Of a stretch of DNA of 64,000 nt, positions 11,110 through 21,447 are shown one piece after another. The stretch covers positions 24,504,739-24,568,738 of the forward strand of contig JAVGWX010000011.1 of assembly GCA_036924085.1 (NCBI GenBank), in the 5' to 3' direction. This stretch comes from Ariolimax columbianus (Eukaryota; Mollusca; Gastropoda; Stylommatophora; Arionidae). The position numbers and the translations under genes are program-made. Each line of letters opens with the position of its first letter. Within the stretch, counting starts at the first letter, position 1. The notes under the pieces were generated by a model. The model was not told the DNA's origin. It did not search any database and worked only from the letters and a program-made list of their open reading frames with translations.

Positions 11110-11412
11110 ATTCCATGTAAGTAGAAATTCTTTAAAGAATGATGTCTACATACATGGAAAAATTTAATGCCATGACTGACTAAAAGAATGTCTGCTTACA
11201 TGAAAGAATTTAATGCCATGACTGACTAAAAGAATGTCTGCTTAAATGGAAGAATTTAATGCCATGACTGACTAAAAGAATGTCTGCTTAAATGGAAGAA
11301 TTTAATGCCATGACTGACTAAAAGAATGTCTGCTTAAATGAAAGAATTTAATGTCATAGCTTACTTAAGAAATGCCAACTTACCTGGAAAAATGTCATAG
11401 CTCATTTAAGGA
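11110..11412. repeat. 46-bp tandem repeat, about 6 units, in TMEM39 intron
   Basis: Units of AATGCCATGACTGACTAAAA plus GAATGTCTGCTTAAATGGAAGAATTT repeat with few changes and end close to the splice acceptor at 11450. Confidence 0.85.
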
Positions 11413-11450
11413 ATGCCTACTTTAAACTTAGGATGTTTTGTTCCCTACAG

Positions 11451-11571
11451 GTGGTCAGAGCTAGTAGTATGGCCGCAAGGGGCACTAGTAAAACATGTTA
11501 GAGGTCTGTTCAAAGCTGAGGGCGTGAATGTCACAGCGGAGCCCGGAAACAGCCTTCATAGTCGGTTTTAT
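11451..11571 (+). CDS. TMEM39: TMEM39-family protein, penultimate exon
   Basis: The exon starts after TTCCCTACAG and its first base completes an Ala codon left open by the previous exon. It then encodes 40 residues beginning WSELVVWPQGALVKHVRGLF and ending HSRFY. The WPQG-x-LV-x-H-x-R-x-L block and the terminal H-x-RFY are hallmarks of TMEM39 proteins. The donor TAT|GTAAGT at 11572 leaves phase 0. The 1944-base upstream intron carries an R1 copy, a LINE remnant, a family C retroposon and a 46-bp tandem array, none of which disturbs the exon. A 46-bp repeat unit ends within about 40 bases of the acceptor. Confidence 0.87.
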
Positions 11572-11699
11572 GTAAGTATATACAATGACCCAAATATAAT
11601 AAATGATATACCTAAGTGTTAAAAGGGAAGCCAAGTATAAGAACAATAATATGCCAGGCATCTATAGAGAGGTGATAAGCACAGTTGGACACGGTGCCA

Positions 11700-12075
11700 G
11701 CTGCCATCAGGAGGTCATTCATAAAAGATATTCACCAAATTCAGGCATTTTGTTGCCGTTCCTTCTCCCGTGTCCATCTTTGTCCACTTTTGAATAGCCC
11801 CACTCTGTTTATGGGCATCAACTCCACACGGCCTTTTAAAATAAAACCCATTTACAGTGCACTAGGGGCCTTTACTTCCTAGAATTTTGCTTGTACCCAC
11901 TTTTTGAGACTGGGTCGACCCCAGAAACCTTTTCTGAAAAAATATTTCACACCAATTGGGAATTGAACCTAAATCGATTGGCTGGGGGATTTACTGCACT
12001 AACCGCTCCAAGCGTGCAGCTTCCGCATGGCTGTCGTCTTGAAAGTGAAAAAAGTTTTCACTGCCAATGTTGTCG
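11700..12075 (-). repeat. tRNA-like SINE in TMEM39 intron
   Basis: The minus strand has an A-box-like GGAGCGGTTAGTGCAG and a B-box-like GGTTCAATTCCC at the correct spacing, followed by an unrelated body. This is a SINE head, not a functional tRNA. Confidence 0.6.
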
Positions 12076-12389
12076 CAGGATGCCAGACGCATAGTCGCGG
12101 TTTACCGGGCATAACCATCCGGGTTAATGCTATAGAAACGGCTGAACTTGCAGTCATTTGAATTTAAATACTTTCACTTTCTTCTTCTCCGATTAGCCAG
12201 GAAATGTGCTTGTGCTATTTTATAGAGAATTTTGAAACGATATATTCTCTTTTTCACTCTAATTGGAAGACTCACCCACTATTGTGGATGATGAAATTAA
12301 TTTGTTGTGAAAGTTCTTTCTGAGGTAGATCTGTTTATTTTTGTTTATGTAGATGTAATAAATACATTTGTAGGGTAAACTAACAGATA

Positions 12390-12605
12390 TGCAGATCTTG
12401 AAAAAGATCTGTCCCGACAGTTGATAAGTCACAGCAGAGGCTTTCTGACGTCCAGTTTCAATATTGTTATCAAGTCTACCAACTTCTGTAAATATGCTTC
12501 CCAGGTATTTTAACTCCTGGGCCTATTTAAGTTTGATATTGTTTACTTAAAGCTTAAGTGGACCTTGTGTTCTGCTAATATTTGTCATTTCCGTCTTAGA
12601 AACAC
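12390..12605 (-). mobile_element. LINE reverse transcriptase fragment
   Basis: The minus strand reads QELKYLGSIFTEVGRLDNNI, ETGRQKASAVTYQLS, matching the frames at 31309-31506 and 43110-43240. It abuts the 22-bp minisatellite. Confidence 0.7.
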
Positions 12606-13050
12606 AAATACCCACTGTTCACAAACACAAATAAACATTGTTAACACAAATACCCAATATTCACATAAACATGAATAACAACTGTTCACAAACACAAATA
12701 ATCACTGTTCACATAAACACAAATAACCACTATTCACAAACACAAATAACCAATATTCACATACACACAAATAACCACAATACACAAATAACCACGGTTC
12801 ACGCAAACACAAATAACCACTATTCACAAACACAAATAACCACTATTCACAAACACAAATAACCACTATTCACAAACACAAATAACCACTATTCACAAAC
12901 ACAAGTAACCACTAATCACAAACACAAGTAACCACTATTCACAAATACAAATTCCCAATATTCACACAAACACAAATAACCACTATACACGAATAATTAC
13001 TGCTCACACAAACACTATTCACATGAACACAAATATTCACAAATACATTC
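12598..13050. repeat. 22-bp minisatellite in last TMEM39 intron
   Basis: Units of AACACAAATAACCACTATTC plus AC, about 18 to 20 copies with scattered changes, ending about 75 bases before the last-exon acceptor. Confidence 0.88.
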
Positions 13051-13122
13051 CTAAGTATGTCACACATTTACCTCATACCTTGCTACAACACTGCCTGACC
13101 CTCGCCACTTCTATTGTTTCAG

Positions 13123-13347
13123 ATGATGTTCCACCAACCGCTGCGGATAATGAACTGGTTGGTATTTCTAACCTGCCTGGTAGTCGGCTACCAGTTTTTC
13201 CGACTGGTCCAAAGCTCTGAGTGGAGTCACATCGTATCTCTGGCTCTGCTAATGTTCTGCAATTTTTACACACTCTTCAAACTATTAAGGGACTGGTTTA
13301 TTATGCGGAAAGTCTATAAGGATCATGATTATGAAACTACTAATTAA
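13123..13347 (+). CDS. TMEM39: TMEM39-family protein, last exon with stop
   Basis: After the acceptor CTATTGTTTCAG (13122) the frame runs MMFHQPLRIMNWLVFLTCLV and ends in a polar tail with TAA at 13345-13347: 74 residues. FH-x-PLR-x-xN is followed by a hydrophobic segment, a short loop (SSEWSH), a second hydrophobic segment with FCNFYTLFKLLRDW, and a charged cytosolic-type tail. This two-span hairpin ending in KLLRD is the C terminus of TMEM39A/B. The exon joins the previous one in phase 0 as ...RFY-MMFHQ. The intron before it (11572-13122) holds a SINE, a LINE fragment and a 22-bp minisatellite reaching to about 75 bases from the acceptor. Whether the gene is TMEM39A- or B-like is not decidable; most invertebrates have one copy. 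Confidence 0.9.
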   Translation: MMFHQPLRIMNWLVFLTCLVVGYQFFRLVQSSEWSHIVSLALLMFCNFYTLFKLLRDWFIMRKVYKDHDYETTN

Positions 13348-13659
13348 GTTTTGAAACAAAGAAGATATTAAGTTGATTGAGATGATTGACAGGCTGCTTC
13401 TTCTTCTGATCCCTGGAAAGACTAGTTATTCACTGTGTTATTACTGTATCATATTTGGGGTTCTGTTTTTGGAACTTTTTTACAAACCCAGAATGTTGTT
13501 CCACAGTTTGCAGGATTTTCGTCATCAATGCCCACCTACTTTAGATAGGCTGTTGGACTCACCAGGAAAACCCCTTGATACATCACATTCCACTGCAGAC
13601 CAAATAACGCAACTCATATTGTGTCAAGGTTTATAATCAACCCATGCTCCACACAGAGA

Positions 13660-13665
13660 AATAAA
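13660..13665 (+). promoter_or_regulatory. candidate polyadenylation signal for the TMEM39 gene
   Basis: An exact AATAAA hexamer lies about 310 bases after the stop codon, in non-coding sequence before the next LINE remnant. Position and strand suit a 3' UTR end, but such hexamers are common in AT-rich DNA. Confidence 0.35.
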
Positions 13666-13849
13666 ACAAATTCACGGTATAAAACACAACAAATCACTGT
13701 TGAGAGTGATCCTTTCACAGAATCCTGCCCTGAAACCAACTACATATCCATTTTTGTTTCTCGAATACACTATTATAGTTGCACTGATAGTTGAAACATC
13801 CAAGTTCTGTTATTTAGTCAGCCGTGGAATGTGACGTTTCAAAGAGATT

Positions 13850-14240
13850 TCTCTGTTAGTCAGAATTCCTGTATCTACAGTAGGCTGTGGCCCACCGCTT
13901 CTTTCGGGGTACAAAACATTGACAACCCTCCAGAGCAAGTTTGATCTTGAGCTGCTCTTTCTGCCTGTTTGCAGTTGTGGTCCAGGGGCCGAATTTCATT
14001 TTCACAGTCTCTTCTCCAGGTGTTTCTTGGTCTACCTCTCTTCCTCTTCCCCTGTGAATTCCTTGTCAGGACTTGTCTGGCCGCGCTTGATGGTGCTTTC
14101 TGTAGTGTATTTCCTATCCAACCTCATTTCCTATATTTGATTTGTTGCTCCATTGATTGTTGTTGGCTCCTTTCCCACAGACTTTTGGATTGTATGAATG
14201 GCAGGGTGTGCAATGACATATTGGAGGGTCTTTTACCTTA
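13850..14240 (-). mobile_element. LINE 3' fragment
   Basis: The minus strand reads VLTRNSQGKRKRGRPRNTWR then RDCENEIRPQDHNCKQAERA, a basic C-terminal segment typical of RTE/Jockey-like reverse transcriptase ORFs, with stop codons further on. Confidence 0.68.
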
Positions 14241-14244
14241 GAGA

Positions 14245-14669
14245 GATTAACACATCACACAACATTTAAGTCACTATCTAAGGGGTTGGTTCTAGAACAT
14301 ATAGACATATCAGACAATGAAAAGACAGACAAATAAAATTAGAAACAAGCATCACCTAAACAAATACTCCAACCAACGTATAAACAGCAAAACAAATGCT
14401 TAAAAATAACTTCAAATAGGAGCGATTGAATGAGTGTGCGGAATGATGTACTGAGCTCACCATGTATGAATTACTTACCTAAACAAAAATGAAAATATTA
14501 ACAAACTGCAGCATTGAAAACACAGCATTATATTTAAATTTAACCTTTACCACACTCAAGAACAAAAATACGCTATTTCCCCTGCCGCTGAATTATTTTT
14601 CACCGCTTCACGTTTTTCTATGTTGTTGACTTTGAGAGCCTGTATCTTTTTTATTTTATGTCTGTAGAT
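14245..14669. other. AT-rich spacer, nothing recognised
   Basis: No frame, tandem repeat or shared family seen. Confidence 0.4.
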
Positions 14670-15265
14670 ATGAAATGAATGCAGAGGGGTTTAGAGCGGA
14701 GATCCAGTCAAGAACAGAAATGGCCATGGTCGCCCTGACCAGACTGCGAATAATCTGGAAAAACAAGAACATTAGCCTTAAATCGAAGCTGACGTTAATG
14801 TATACAATGGTCACCTCGGTATACCTCTACGCGTGTGAGACTTGGACGGCTGTACTAGAACGTAAAATTTGCGCAATGGAAATGAGATGCTCGCAAGGAA
14901 TTCTTGGCATTTGATATCTGGATCGCATTACAAATGAGAGTGTTCTTGAAATTGTTATGAACGAGTTAGGCCAGTATAAAAACCTACTGACTATAGTAAA
15001 AACACGAAAATTGACATGGTATGGACATATATCACGATCGGTGGGGCTGAACAAGACAGTCCTGCAAGGCACTGTGCCTGGGAAGCGTGGAAGAGGGAGA
15101 CCAAAAAAGAGATGGGATAACAATATAAAAGAGTGGACGGGAAGGTCTATAGCTGAGACTAATACCCTGGAGAAAAATTGAGACGTATGGCCTGAACTAG
15201 TTTGACAAACTGCAATAATGGGGCCTCAACGACCTTCTAGGTTACGGGACTGATGATGATAGATA
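14670..15265 (+). mobile_element. LINE 3' end with TGA-type tail
   Basis: Plus strand: EIQSRTEMAMVALTRLRIIW, then LMYTMVTSVYLYACETWTA, a stop, then TRKLTWYGHISRSVGLNKTV and GRGRPKKRWDNNIKEWTGRS. This is the thumb/C-terminal part of a non-LTR reverse transcriptase. The end GTTACGGGACTGATGATGAT is shared with 27735-27860. The closest relative here is the minus-strand copy at 63250-64000. Confidence 0.82.
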
Positions 15266-15539
15266 TGATTTATTTGTGTGTGGAGACATAAATGAATAAA
15301 GAGCTCGTTGGTGTTATTGTTTTTGTTGTGTTTATGCTAGTTTCTGAGATACAAGAAGATGAAGGTGATAGTGCAGAAAAACATCACAAATGTATAGACT
15401 CATTGGCCTTTGGCATCCCATGCTTGAAAAAAAAAAAATTTCCTCCGAAAAGGGATTATCAGTGTTTACAAATGGCTGTATCTGTCAGTTCCCACTATAA
15501 ACTTAATTATTCTTCTTCATCCATCCTCAGATAAATTTC

Positions 15540-15890
15540 CCGGTTTCTCTTACATCCTCAGATCAAAGTCCTGGTTTCTCTTACATCCTCAGATCAAGGT
15601 CCTGGTTTCTCTTACAAAGGACACCGTTGTTTGTAAGGCTGTTTTATTTCCATAGAGCTTTTGTCTGATATCAGACTCGCGAAGCCAGTATTGTTCTCTC
15701 TTTTCCTGCGGGAGCATGCAGCTTTGTAGGATATGTTCCACGGTCATGGTATGCTCCCCACATGGACACCTGTCATCTGTTCCAATCCTCATTTTGTTGT
15801 AAAGATAACCCTTGAGTCTGTTATGTTCAGTCCTCTGTCTGAAGATGATGACTTGCTTTTCTCTAGTTGTTTGCGAACGACTACAATGAT
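15540..15890 (-). mobile_element. LINE terminal Cys/His fragment
   Basis: Minus strand: RIGTDDRCPCGEHTMTVEHI then LQSC, the C-x-CG...EH-x-LQ-x-C motif ending RNase H-bearing LINE ORFs. Its low-coordinate side has a 31-33 bp unit (TCCTGGTTTCTCTTACATCC) repeated about three times. Confidence 0.7.
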
Positions 15891-16155
15891 TAGGTTACTC
15901 TTTTGTTCTTCCTGAAAAGGACGTTAAGTGGTGGGTTGCAGTAGATTTCCTCACATCCCGAGCGTGCTGATGAAAGTTGACCGGTGTCCTCCAGGCGGTT
16001 ATACTATGCATGGTTTCATCTGTGTGTCACTCGTTTCCAGGGAGGCTACTAGGAAGCAGAGGTGAGGGTCTTGGCCAATATGTTTTGCCTGACTCTGACT
16101 AACATGTCTGATCAGTATAATTTGAGTGATCAGACATTAGTCTTCCTTCCCCACT
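15885..16155 (-). repeat. R1 dispersed repeat, copy 5
   Basis: Inverse orientation; the tail (CGTTCGCAAACAAC on the minus strand) abuts a LINE fragment at 15.54-15.9 kb and the head ends at CTTCCTTCCCCAC. Part of the body is deleted. Confidence 0.7.
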
Positions 16156-16769
16156 TTTCTAGTTAAATTGAAGTATCTGTTTTCTTTTCAGAACTGGGAG
16201 TGTTGATAAACTCATTTTTCCAGAAGTTGGCTTCAGCTATTGTCTTGGCCTCATTATACGTGATGCTCAGGTCTGTTTGTAGGGGATACTCCTCCACACA
16301 TTGCTAGTGTGCAGTTTTATTGCTTGCAATATTGCATCATGATGGGATCCACTGTAATCCAACCTTGGGAGTTCTGCTGAGAGCTGTGTCAAAGTGTACA
16401 TATATTGCTTGAGATCCTAATGTTTATGTTATTTTAGCGCTGTTAATACTGACAAGACATGTCAGGAAAACTATGTTTTCATGATGGACATCTTCATCTT
16501 GGATTACAAAATCTGCTGTACAAAGGTTTTGAATGCTAGTCCATGTGATCAGAATGCTGACCTCCAAGACACTCAACTAGCCCTTCGTCTCGCAGTTAAT
16601 GTTCTATTTGATTTTGTAAATACATAAATAATTGTTGCCAATAGTATTTGTTTTTTTTGTTTCTTTGTTTTTCCCCAATTTGCATTTATTCCGTCTTTGC
16701 TTTTATTTGACCTGACATAACTGTTGCCTGTTTCCATGGACTTCTATTTCTTCTATTTTAACCAACTTC
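16156..16769. other. spacer, nothing recognised
   Basis: Includes a poly-T stretch near 16650. No supported gene. Confidence 0.35.
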
Positions 16770-17075
16770 CTGTGGAGAGGAGACTAACATCTGATTAGAC
16801 AAAACGTACTGATCAGATATGTTAGTCAGGGTCAGGCAAAATATACTGGCCAAGACCCCCATCTCTACTTCCTTGTAGTTCTCCCTTAAAAGAAAGGAGT
16901 GTTTTTCTTGGCATCCTGGTGGGGGATCGACATGATCCATGTAGTAATGAGCGAGATGCAGATGAAACCAAGCATAGCACAACCGCCTGAAGGGTCCCAC
17001 CAGCATGCTCGGGATGTGAGGAAAACTACTGCAATCTGTCACTTAACGCCCTTTTCAGGGTGCATTGTGGGCATT
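16770..17075 (+). repeat. R1 dispersed repeat, copy 6
   Basis: Copy with the paired head motif and TGGCCAAGAC block; its 3' end is directly followed by a tRNA-like SINE in the opposite orientation. Confidence 0.72.
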
Positions 17076-17400
17076 TAAAAAAGTTAGTTTTCCATCGCAA
17101 GCGATAATGGCTATATCCTCAGACGGTTTTGTCTTCTAATGTAACTTGTGCTATATTTGGATTATAGTGAGGAAGAAGCTACGCTGGTCATCAACCTCAC
17201 TCTCTGGTTCCAAACTACCTTAGGCCAGTGGCAAGACTTAAGTCAAGATGACTGGAGATAATTCAGGATGCAGGCGGTCTGGTCCCACCTCCTTTGAGAC
17301 CAGGGAACGCTTGAAACCCGCTGGACTCAAACCCATGTTTCTCAGTTCATCGCTTTGAAAGGCGGATGCCTTACTTCTCGACCACAACGAACTTCCCCAT
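17070..17400 (-). repeat. tRNA-derived SINE, unexpanded tail
   Basis: The minus strand starts with a tRNA-like head around 17395 (GGCATCCGCCTTTCAAAGCG, then GGGTTTGAGTCCAGC as B box), continues through CAAAGGAGGTGGGACCAGAC and ends TCGCTTGCGATGG followed by AAAACTAACTT. Same family as the element at 36927, whose tail became a long array. Confidence 0.7.
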
Positions 17401-17734
17401 CACCTAGAGAACTGAAACTGTGTACACATTCTCTACTAGTGTAATCTGTTAATCTATCAGAATTACGCCTCCTGTAGTCCCCAAAACATGTCTTGGTATA
17501 AATATTGCAAGCATTTAATTAACTTATCATGTCCCTTGTCCGTTTGCGTAGACTTCTATTTCTCCTATTTTAACCAACTTCCCCATTACCTAAAGAACTG
17601 AAATTTTGTACACAGCCTCTACTAGTGCGATCCATTATTTTAAAAAAAATCTATGCTCCTGTAGTCCCCAAAAAACAAGAAAATATCATAATAAAAAAAA
17701 AGTTTGCTCCGAAAATTGTAGTTTTAAAAATATT

Positions 17735-17960
17735 TGTTTATACTCTGTGACCTCGAGGTAAGGTGTTCGCTTCAGGTGCCGGAGGTCGTGGGTTTGAATC
17801 ATGGTGGAGACCAAGATTTTTTTCACATGGATCTTCTGGTAAAAATTCCCCTGATCTCTGGGTAGTGAAATCAGACTCCTGTACTCAGTGTCAAGTATGT
17901 TAAAAATCCTGTGGCAGTTAGAAATAGAAAAGAGGAGACCTAACGGCCGCTACCCAGACA
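17735..17960 (+). repeat. tRNA-like SINE
   Basis: CTCGAGGTAAGGTGTTCGCT and GGTCGTGGGTTTGAATCATG mimic A and B boxes at tRNA spacing; the remainder is unrelated to tRNA. The Pol III promoter is inferred only. Confidence 0.5.
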
Positions 17961-18499
17961 AAAATTCAAGTTTAAAATCTACCCCAAAATTATTTATTCC
18001 ATCCCCAATGCCATGTAAGCCACAGGAAGTTTAAAAAAATACCTACTACAGATAGCCTTCGGCTACCTGGCAACAGACATTAACATGCTTGTTTGAATAC
18101 CAGGTTTCCAAGTATTCCAAGAAAGCTTGTTCTTCTTCATCTGGGATACACCATAAAAAAAAATGTAAATGAAATGCCTTTTTTGATGGTTGACTGATAT
18201 CTACACATTTCTTGCTAGACACATCCACACTGGCAAGTATTTTTATTTGGGTTAATTCTACCGTAGCTTTTGACTATCTCAGCTTGCCTGTTTGGCACCA
18301 GGTGGTTTGTAGTCAGACTTTTACTTCTAGATCAAGGGTTCTCAACAACTTAGTAATTAGGAAAATTTTTGTTAGAATAACTTTTATTCAAATATTAAAA
18401 TCCCTCAACATTTTCTTTTGTTATTAAATTTGTAAAATTAGTTCAAGTGAATGTATATGTACTAATATAGAAACACAAAAAAAAAAAAAAAAGAAAAGA

Positions 18500-18935
18500 T
18501 TTTCAATATTATATTCGTATTGTTTGGACATTGTCATTGAATCTTCTTTCTGTCCATCTCGCTCGTTTCATTCTACGGTAGCACCACATTTCAAACGCTT
18601 CCAAGCTTTTTTCATCCTTCTTTGCTAGAGTCTATTTTTCAGCCACATATAGTCCAATTGGCCACAGTAGTGATTATTCTTTTCCTCAGTTCTATCCTGG
18701 TAATATTTGAAGTTCGCAATGTCTGTATTTCTTTTAGGCCCTTATATTTACCAATGCAATCCCTGTTTTAATTACTGTATCATTGTGGGCATCTTGTGTT
18801 ATGGTTTGCCATAAATATGTAAACTTCTGTACTTGTTCGATTATTTCTCCGTTGGTGATTACATTTATTTGCTTATGTCGCTATGCTATTACCAGAGTCT
18901 TTGTCTTCAATGTGTTTATTTTCATGCAAAACTCT
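18500..18935 (-). mobile_element. LINE reverse transcriptase fragment
   Basis: Minus strand, with frameshifts: KINTLKTKTLVIA, EQVQKFTYLWQTITQDAHND, later SLEAFEMWCYRRMKRARWTE. This is the segment after the YADD box of a non-LTR reverse transcriptase. It lies 3' of a poly-A run at about 18478. Confidence 0.68.
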
Positions 18936-19059
18936 GGTGGGACTAAAGCACACACACAAAAACAAATATTGAAAATTATACAAAAACAAAGAGTTGGCTG
19001 GGACACAATACGTGATATTAATGTCTCCTAAAAAAAATACTAACTTAACCTAATGTCTA

Positions 19060-19115
19060 TATACTGGTTTAGAAGACTCTACAGAGTCTGTATACAACCA
19101 GTTTTTTGGAGAGTG
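19060..19115 (-). mobile_element. CR1-like LINE 3' end fragment
   Basis: GTTTAGAAGACTCTACAGAG then TCTGTATACAACCAGTTT is the 3' terminus shared with the CR1-like fragments at 38520-39115 and 46850-47390. Confidence 0.55.
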
Positions 19116-19124
19116 GTTTATTAA

Positions 19125-19225
19125 CTAATGTGCGATTTTATTTTAATAGATTCAAACACTAGAGCTAAGTAGACCAGCAGCCAGTTAGGCACCATCAGTA
19201 GCTGCTCTTAACAAACCACCTGGGG
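19125..19225 (+). repeat. family B partial copy
   Basis: Matches the central part of family B (TCAAACACTAGAGCTAAGTA, CCAGTTAGGCACCATC). Confidence 0.6.
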
Positions 19226-19399
19226 AAAGGGACAAATAACTTGGATAGATTTTTAACTTGAATTTTGTCCAGGCAGCAGCCGTTAAGCTTACTCTTTTTG
19301 ATTTCCAACTGTCGAGGAATTTTTAACGTGCTTGACACTGGGGGCATGTATTACTATGTTATGCGTAGTTAAAGTCTGTCAGACACAACTGTTCGATAT

Positions 19400-19650
19400 C
19401 TACTCCCTAGTTTTGCATCTCCACCTGAGTATGGAATATGTCCATGGCACCGACAAATGCACGGGCGAGAACACGCCCCTGACGGACACTAGATGATGTT
19501 GTGAACATGTTGGAAAGTTGGAGGCCCATACAAACTCTCGCTCCAGTGTTACAGTGGAGGTGCTTGATTAGCTGTTGCAGGCTATTGAGAACTCTCACAT
19601 GTTGAGAGGCATTCCTCGAGGCTGATTTGTCCACAGAGACAAATACGTTC
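19400..19650 (-). mobile_element. LINE reverse transcriptase fragment
   Basis: Minus strand: FVSVDKSASRNASQHVRVLN ... SSSVRQGRVLARAFVGAMD. The V-D-x-x-x-A and VRQG-x-VL-x-x-F motifs are palm-domain boxes of a degenerate non-LTR reverse transcriptase. Confidence 0.6.
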
Positions 19651-19749
19651 TTGGGATGAACATATGCGACGCTGAGGAGGCTTGTTGAGCTCCGGGTAAA
19701 TAGAAGCAGAGCAAGAGTGACGTTAATAGTAGATTGGCAGGCAGTGAAG

Positions 19750-20100
19750 CAGGATTGTTGAGGGTGTTAAGACACTCATCAAACGGTCCATGAGGACAGA
19801 ATGGAGAGATCTGCACAAAGAATACAAGCCAGACAATGACAGCATAGACAAACTTGACTGAGAAGGGCAGACAAAGATCTTCAGACTCAAGGCCTACCTC
19901 CACAGAATGGGTTCAAGAGACACCAGAACATATTCTACAAGAATGCCCTACCTATGCAGACCGAAGAGAGACAGTCTGGCCTCGGGGAGCGACCATGCTC
20001 AAAAAGCTGTGGGAGACCGGCGAAGACCTGAAACGCAGTCTCATTCGTGAACCTCACCGGACTAGAAGCACAGCATCAGTGGATCGATGAAGAAGAAGAA
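19750..20100 (+). mobile_element. LINE 3' end with GAA tail
   Basis: Reads HQTVHEDRMERSAQRIQ and, after a frameshift, WVQETPEHILQECPTYADRR, ending in GATGAAGAAGAAGAAG. Same lineage as the insertion at 28246-28757. AGTGAAG at about 19748 and 20099 may be a target duplication. Confidence 0.7.
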
Positions 20101-20209
20101 GTGAAGGCTGGATGTGGGTGAGAAATATGTAGAAAACCACATTCCTGGAAACGGATATCAGTGTAGTAGGCCTGCAGCTGGGACAGAAAGTAGATGCCGC
20201 ACCAACTCT

Positions 20210-20530
20210 TGTTGTTGTTGTTTAATGACCATAATGAGTAAGTTTACTCTTATGTGCTCCCTAAAAAGGATGTTAAGTGTCGGGTTGTAGTAGCATCCAT
20301 CACATCCCGAGCGTGCTGATGTAGGTGAACCCCAGTTCTCCAGGTGGTTGTGCTATGCTTGGCTCCATCTGTGTGGCGCTCACTACTATGAAGATCACAT
20401 CGATCCACATCTCTTCAGCCAGGCTGCCTTGAAAACAGCTATTTTCCAGGGAAAAGCTACATGGAAGAGAGATTGGTCAGTGTATTGATTTTGACGCGAC
20501 ATCCTGGTCAGTATTTTGTGCCTGGCTAGA
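20210..20530 (-). repeat. R1 dispersed repeat, copy 7 (variant subfamily)
   Basis: Minus-strand copy with a long AACAACAACAACAAG tail at its low-coordinate end, showing the tail most clearly. It shares the ATCTCTTCAGCCAGGCTGCC variant with copy 2. Confidence 0.7.
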
Positions 20531-20534
20531 CTAG

Positions 20535-20990
20535 CGTCTCAGTTCCCCACACCAACTCTTAGTTTAGATAGTTATGAATTGACAGATGTGCATGAATTCA
20601 CATACCTGGGGCCCATCAACAACGACAAGCTCAATCTAGACAAAGAAATAGACAGTCGCATTGGCAAAGCTGCTGCCATATCTGCTCGCCTCACAACGCG
20701 TGTTGTGGGAAAACTATAACCTCACAAGATCATGGTGTGCAATTCATGTGTCGTCAGTACGCTTCTATATGGTAGCGACGTTCTGGACAACCTATACCAA
20801 GCAACAGCACAGGCGTAACACATTCCATATACGGTACAGCATCTGCGATCCATTCTTGGTACTGCTGGGGGGGGGTGTGTGTTATGTTTTGTATGTTCAT
20901 TTGCTCACGGCCTACTGTAGTAAAGTAGGCCATGATTTGATGGTGCAAAGGTTTACGTCTGGGTCAGAGGCAAAATACCGAACAAGATAC
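20535..20990 (+). mobile_element. LINE reverse transcriptase fragment
   Basis: SYELTDVHEFTYLGPINNDK, LNLDKEIDSRIGKAAAISAR then, frame-shifted, CVVSTLLYGSD: the post-palm segment of a non-LTR reverse transcriptase. The right end contains a G run. Confidence 0.68.
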
Positions 20991-21014
20991 ATGCCCACCA
21001 CAACCTAATATCTA

Positions 21015-21225
21015 CGCCGTTCATCTGCAACAGTTCAGTTCATCCTGTAACCCATCAGGTGGTTGGGGCCCACTTGAAGACAATCCCACGACATCTCTCT
21101 GTCCGCTGTCGCGCCTCGTCGGGAAGAAGGTTTGACTAGTCAGTGATGTTGTCTGCCCAACTCTTCCTCGGACGTCCCCGCCATCTCTTTCCTGGTACGG
21201 AACCATGCAGTATCGAATGTGTTAA
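21015..21225 (-). mobile_element. LINE 3' terminal fragment
   Basis: About 200 bases match the terminal part of the minus-strand LINE at 63250-63460 (GTTCAGTTCATC, GGTACGGAACCA). It lies 3' of the yellow-like gene. Confidence 0.62.
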
Positions 21226-21447
21226 TGGCCAGTGAGATGGGGATCGTCACTGTGACCCCTCGGACTGATGTGTTTGCAGAAAAACCTTGCATTCACGCTA
21301 CAGCGAGGAAGTTTCAGGCCCACTTCCTCCAATACGCTTTATGACGTAAACAAAACAGCAGTTTTGAAAACAAAAAACAACAATTGATGAAATTAATCTG
21401 GCGTTAAAGAATTGTTGAAATTAAAAGAAGTCTTCTTGATACAAGTG

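Noticed and set aside
13373..13636. 87-codon hydrophobic frame after the TMEM39 stop
   Set aside because: It lies in the expected 3' UTR, matches nothing, and composition in AT-rich DNA explains it.
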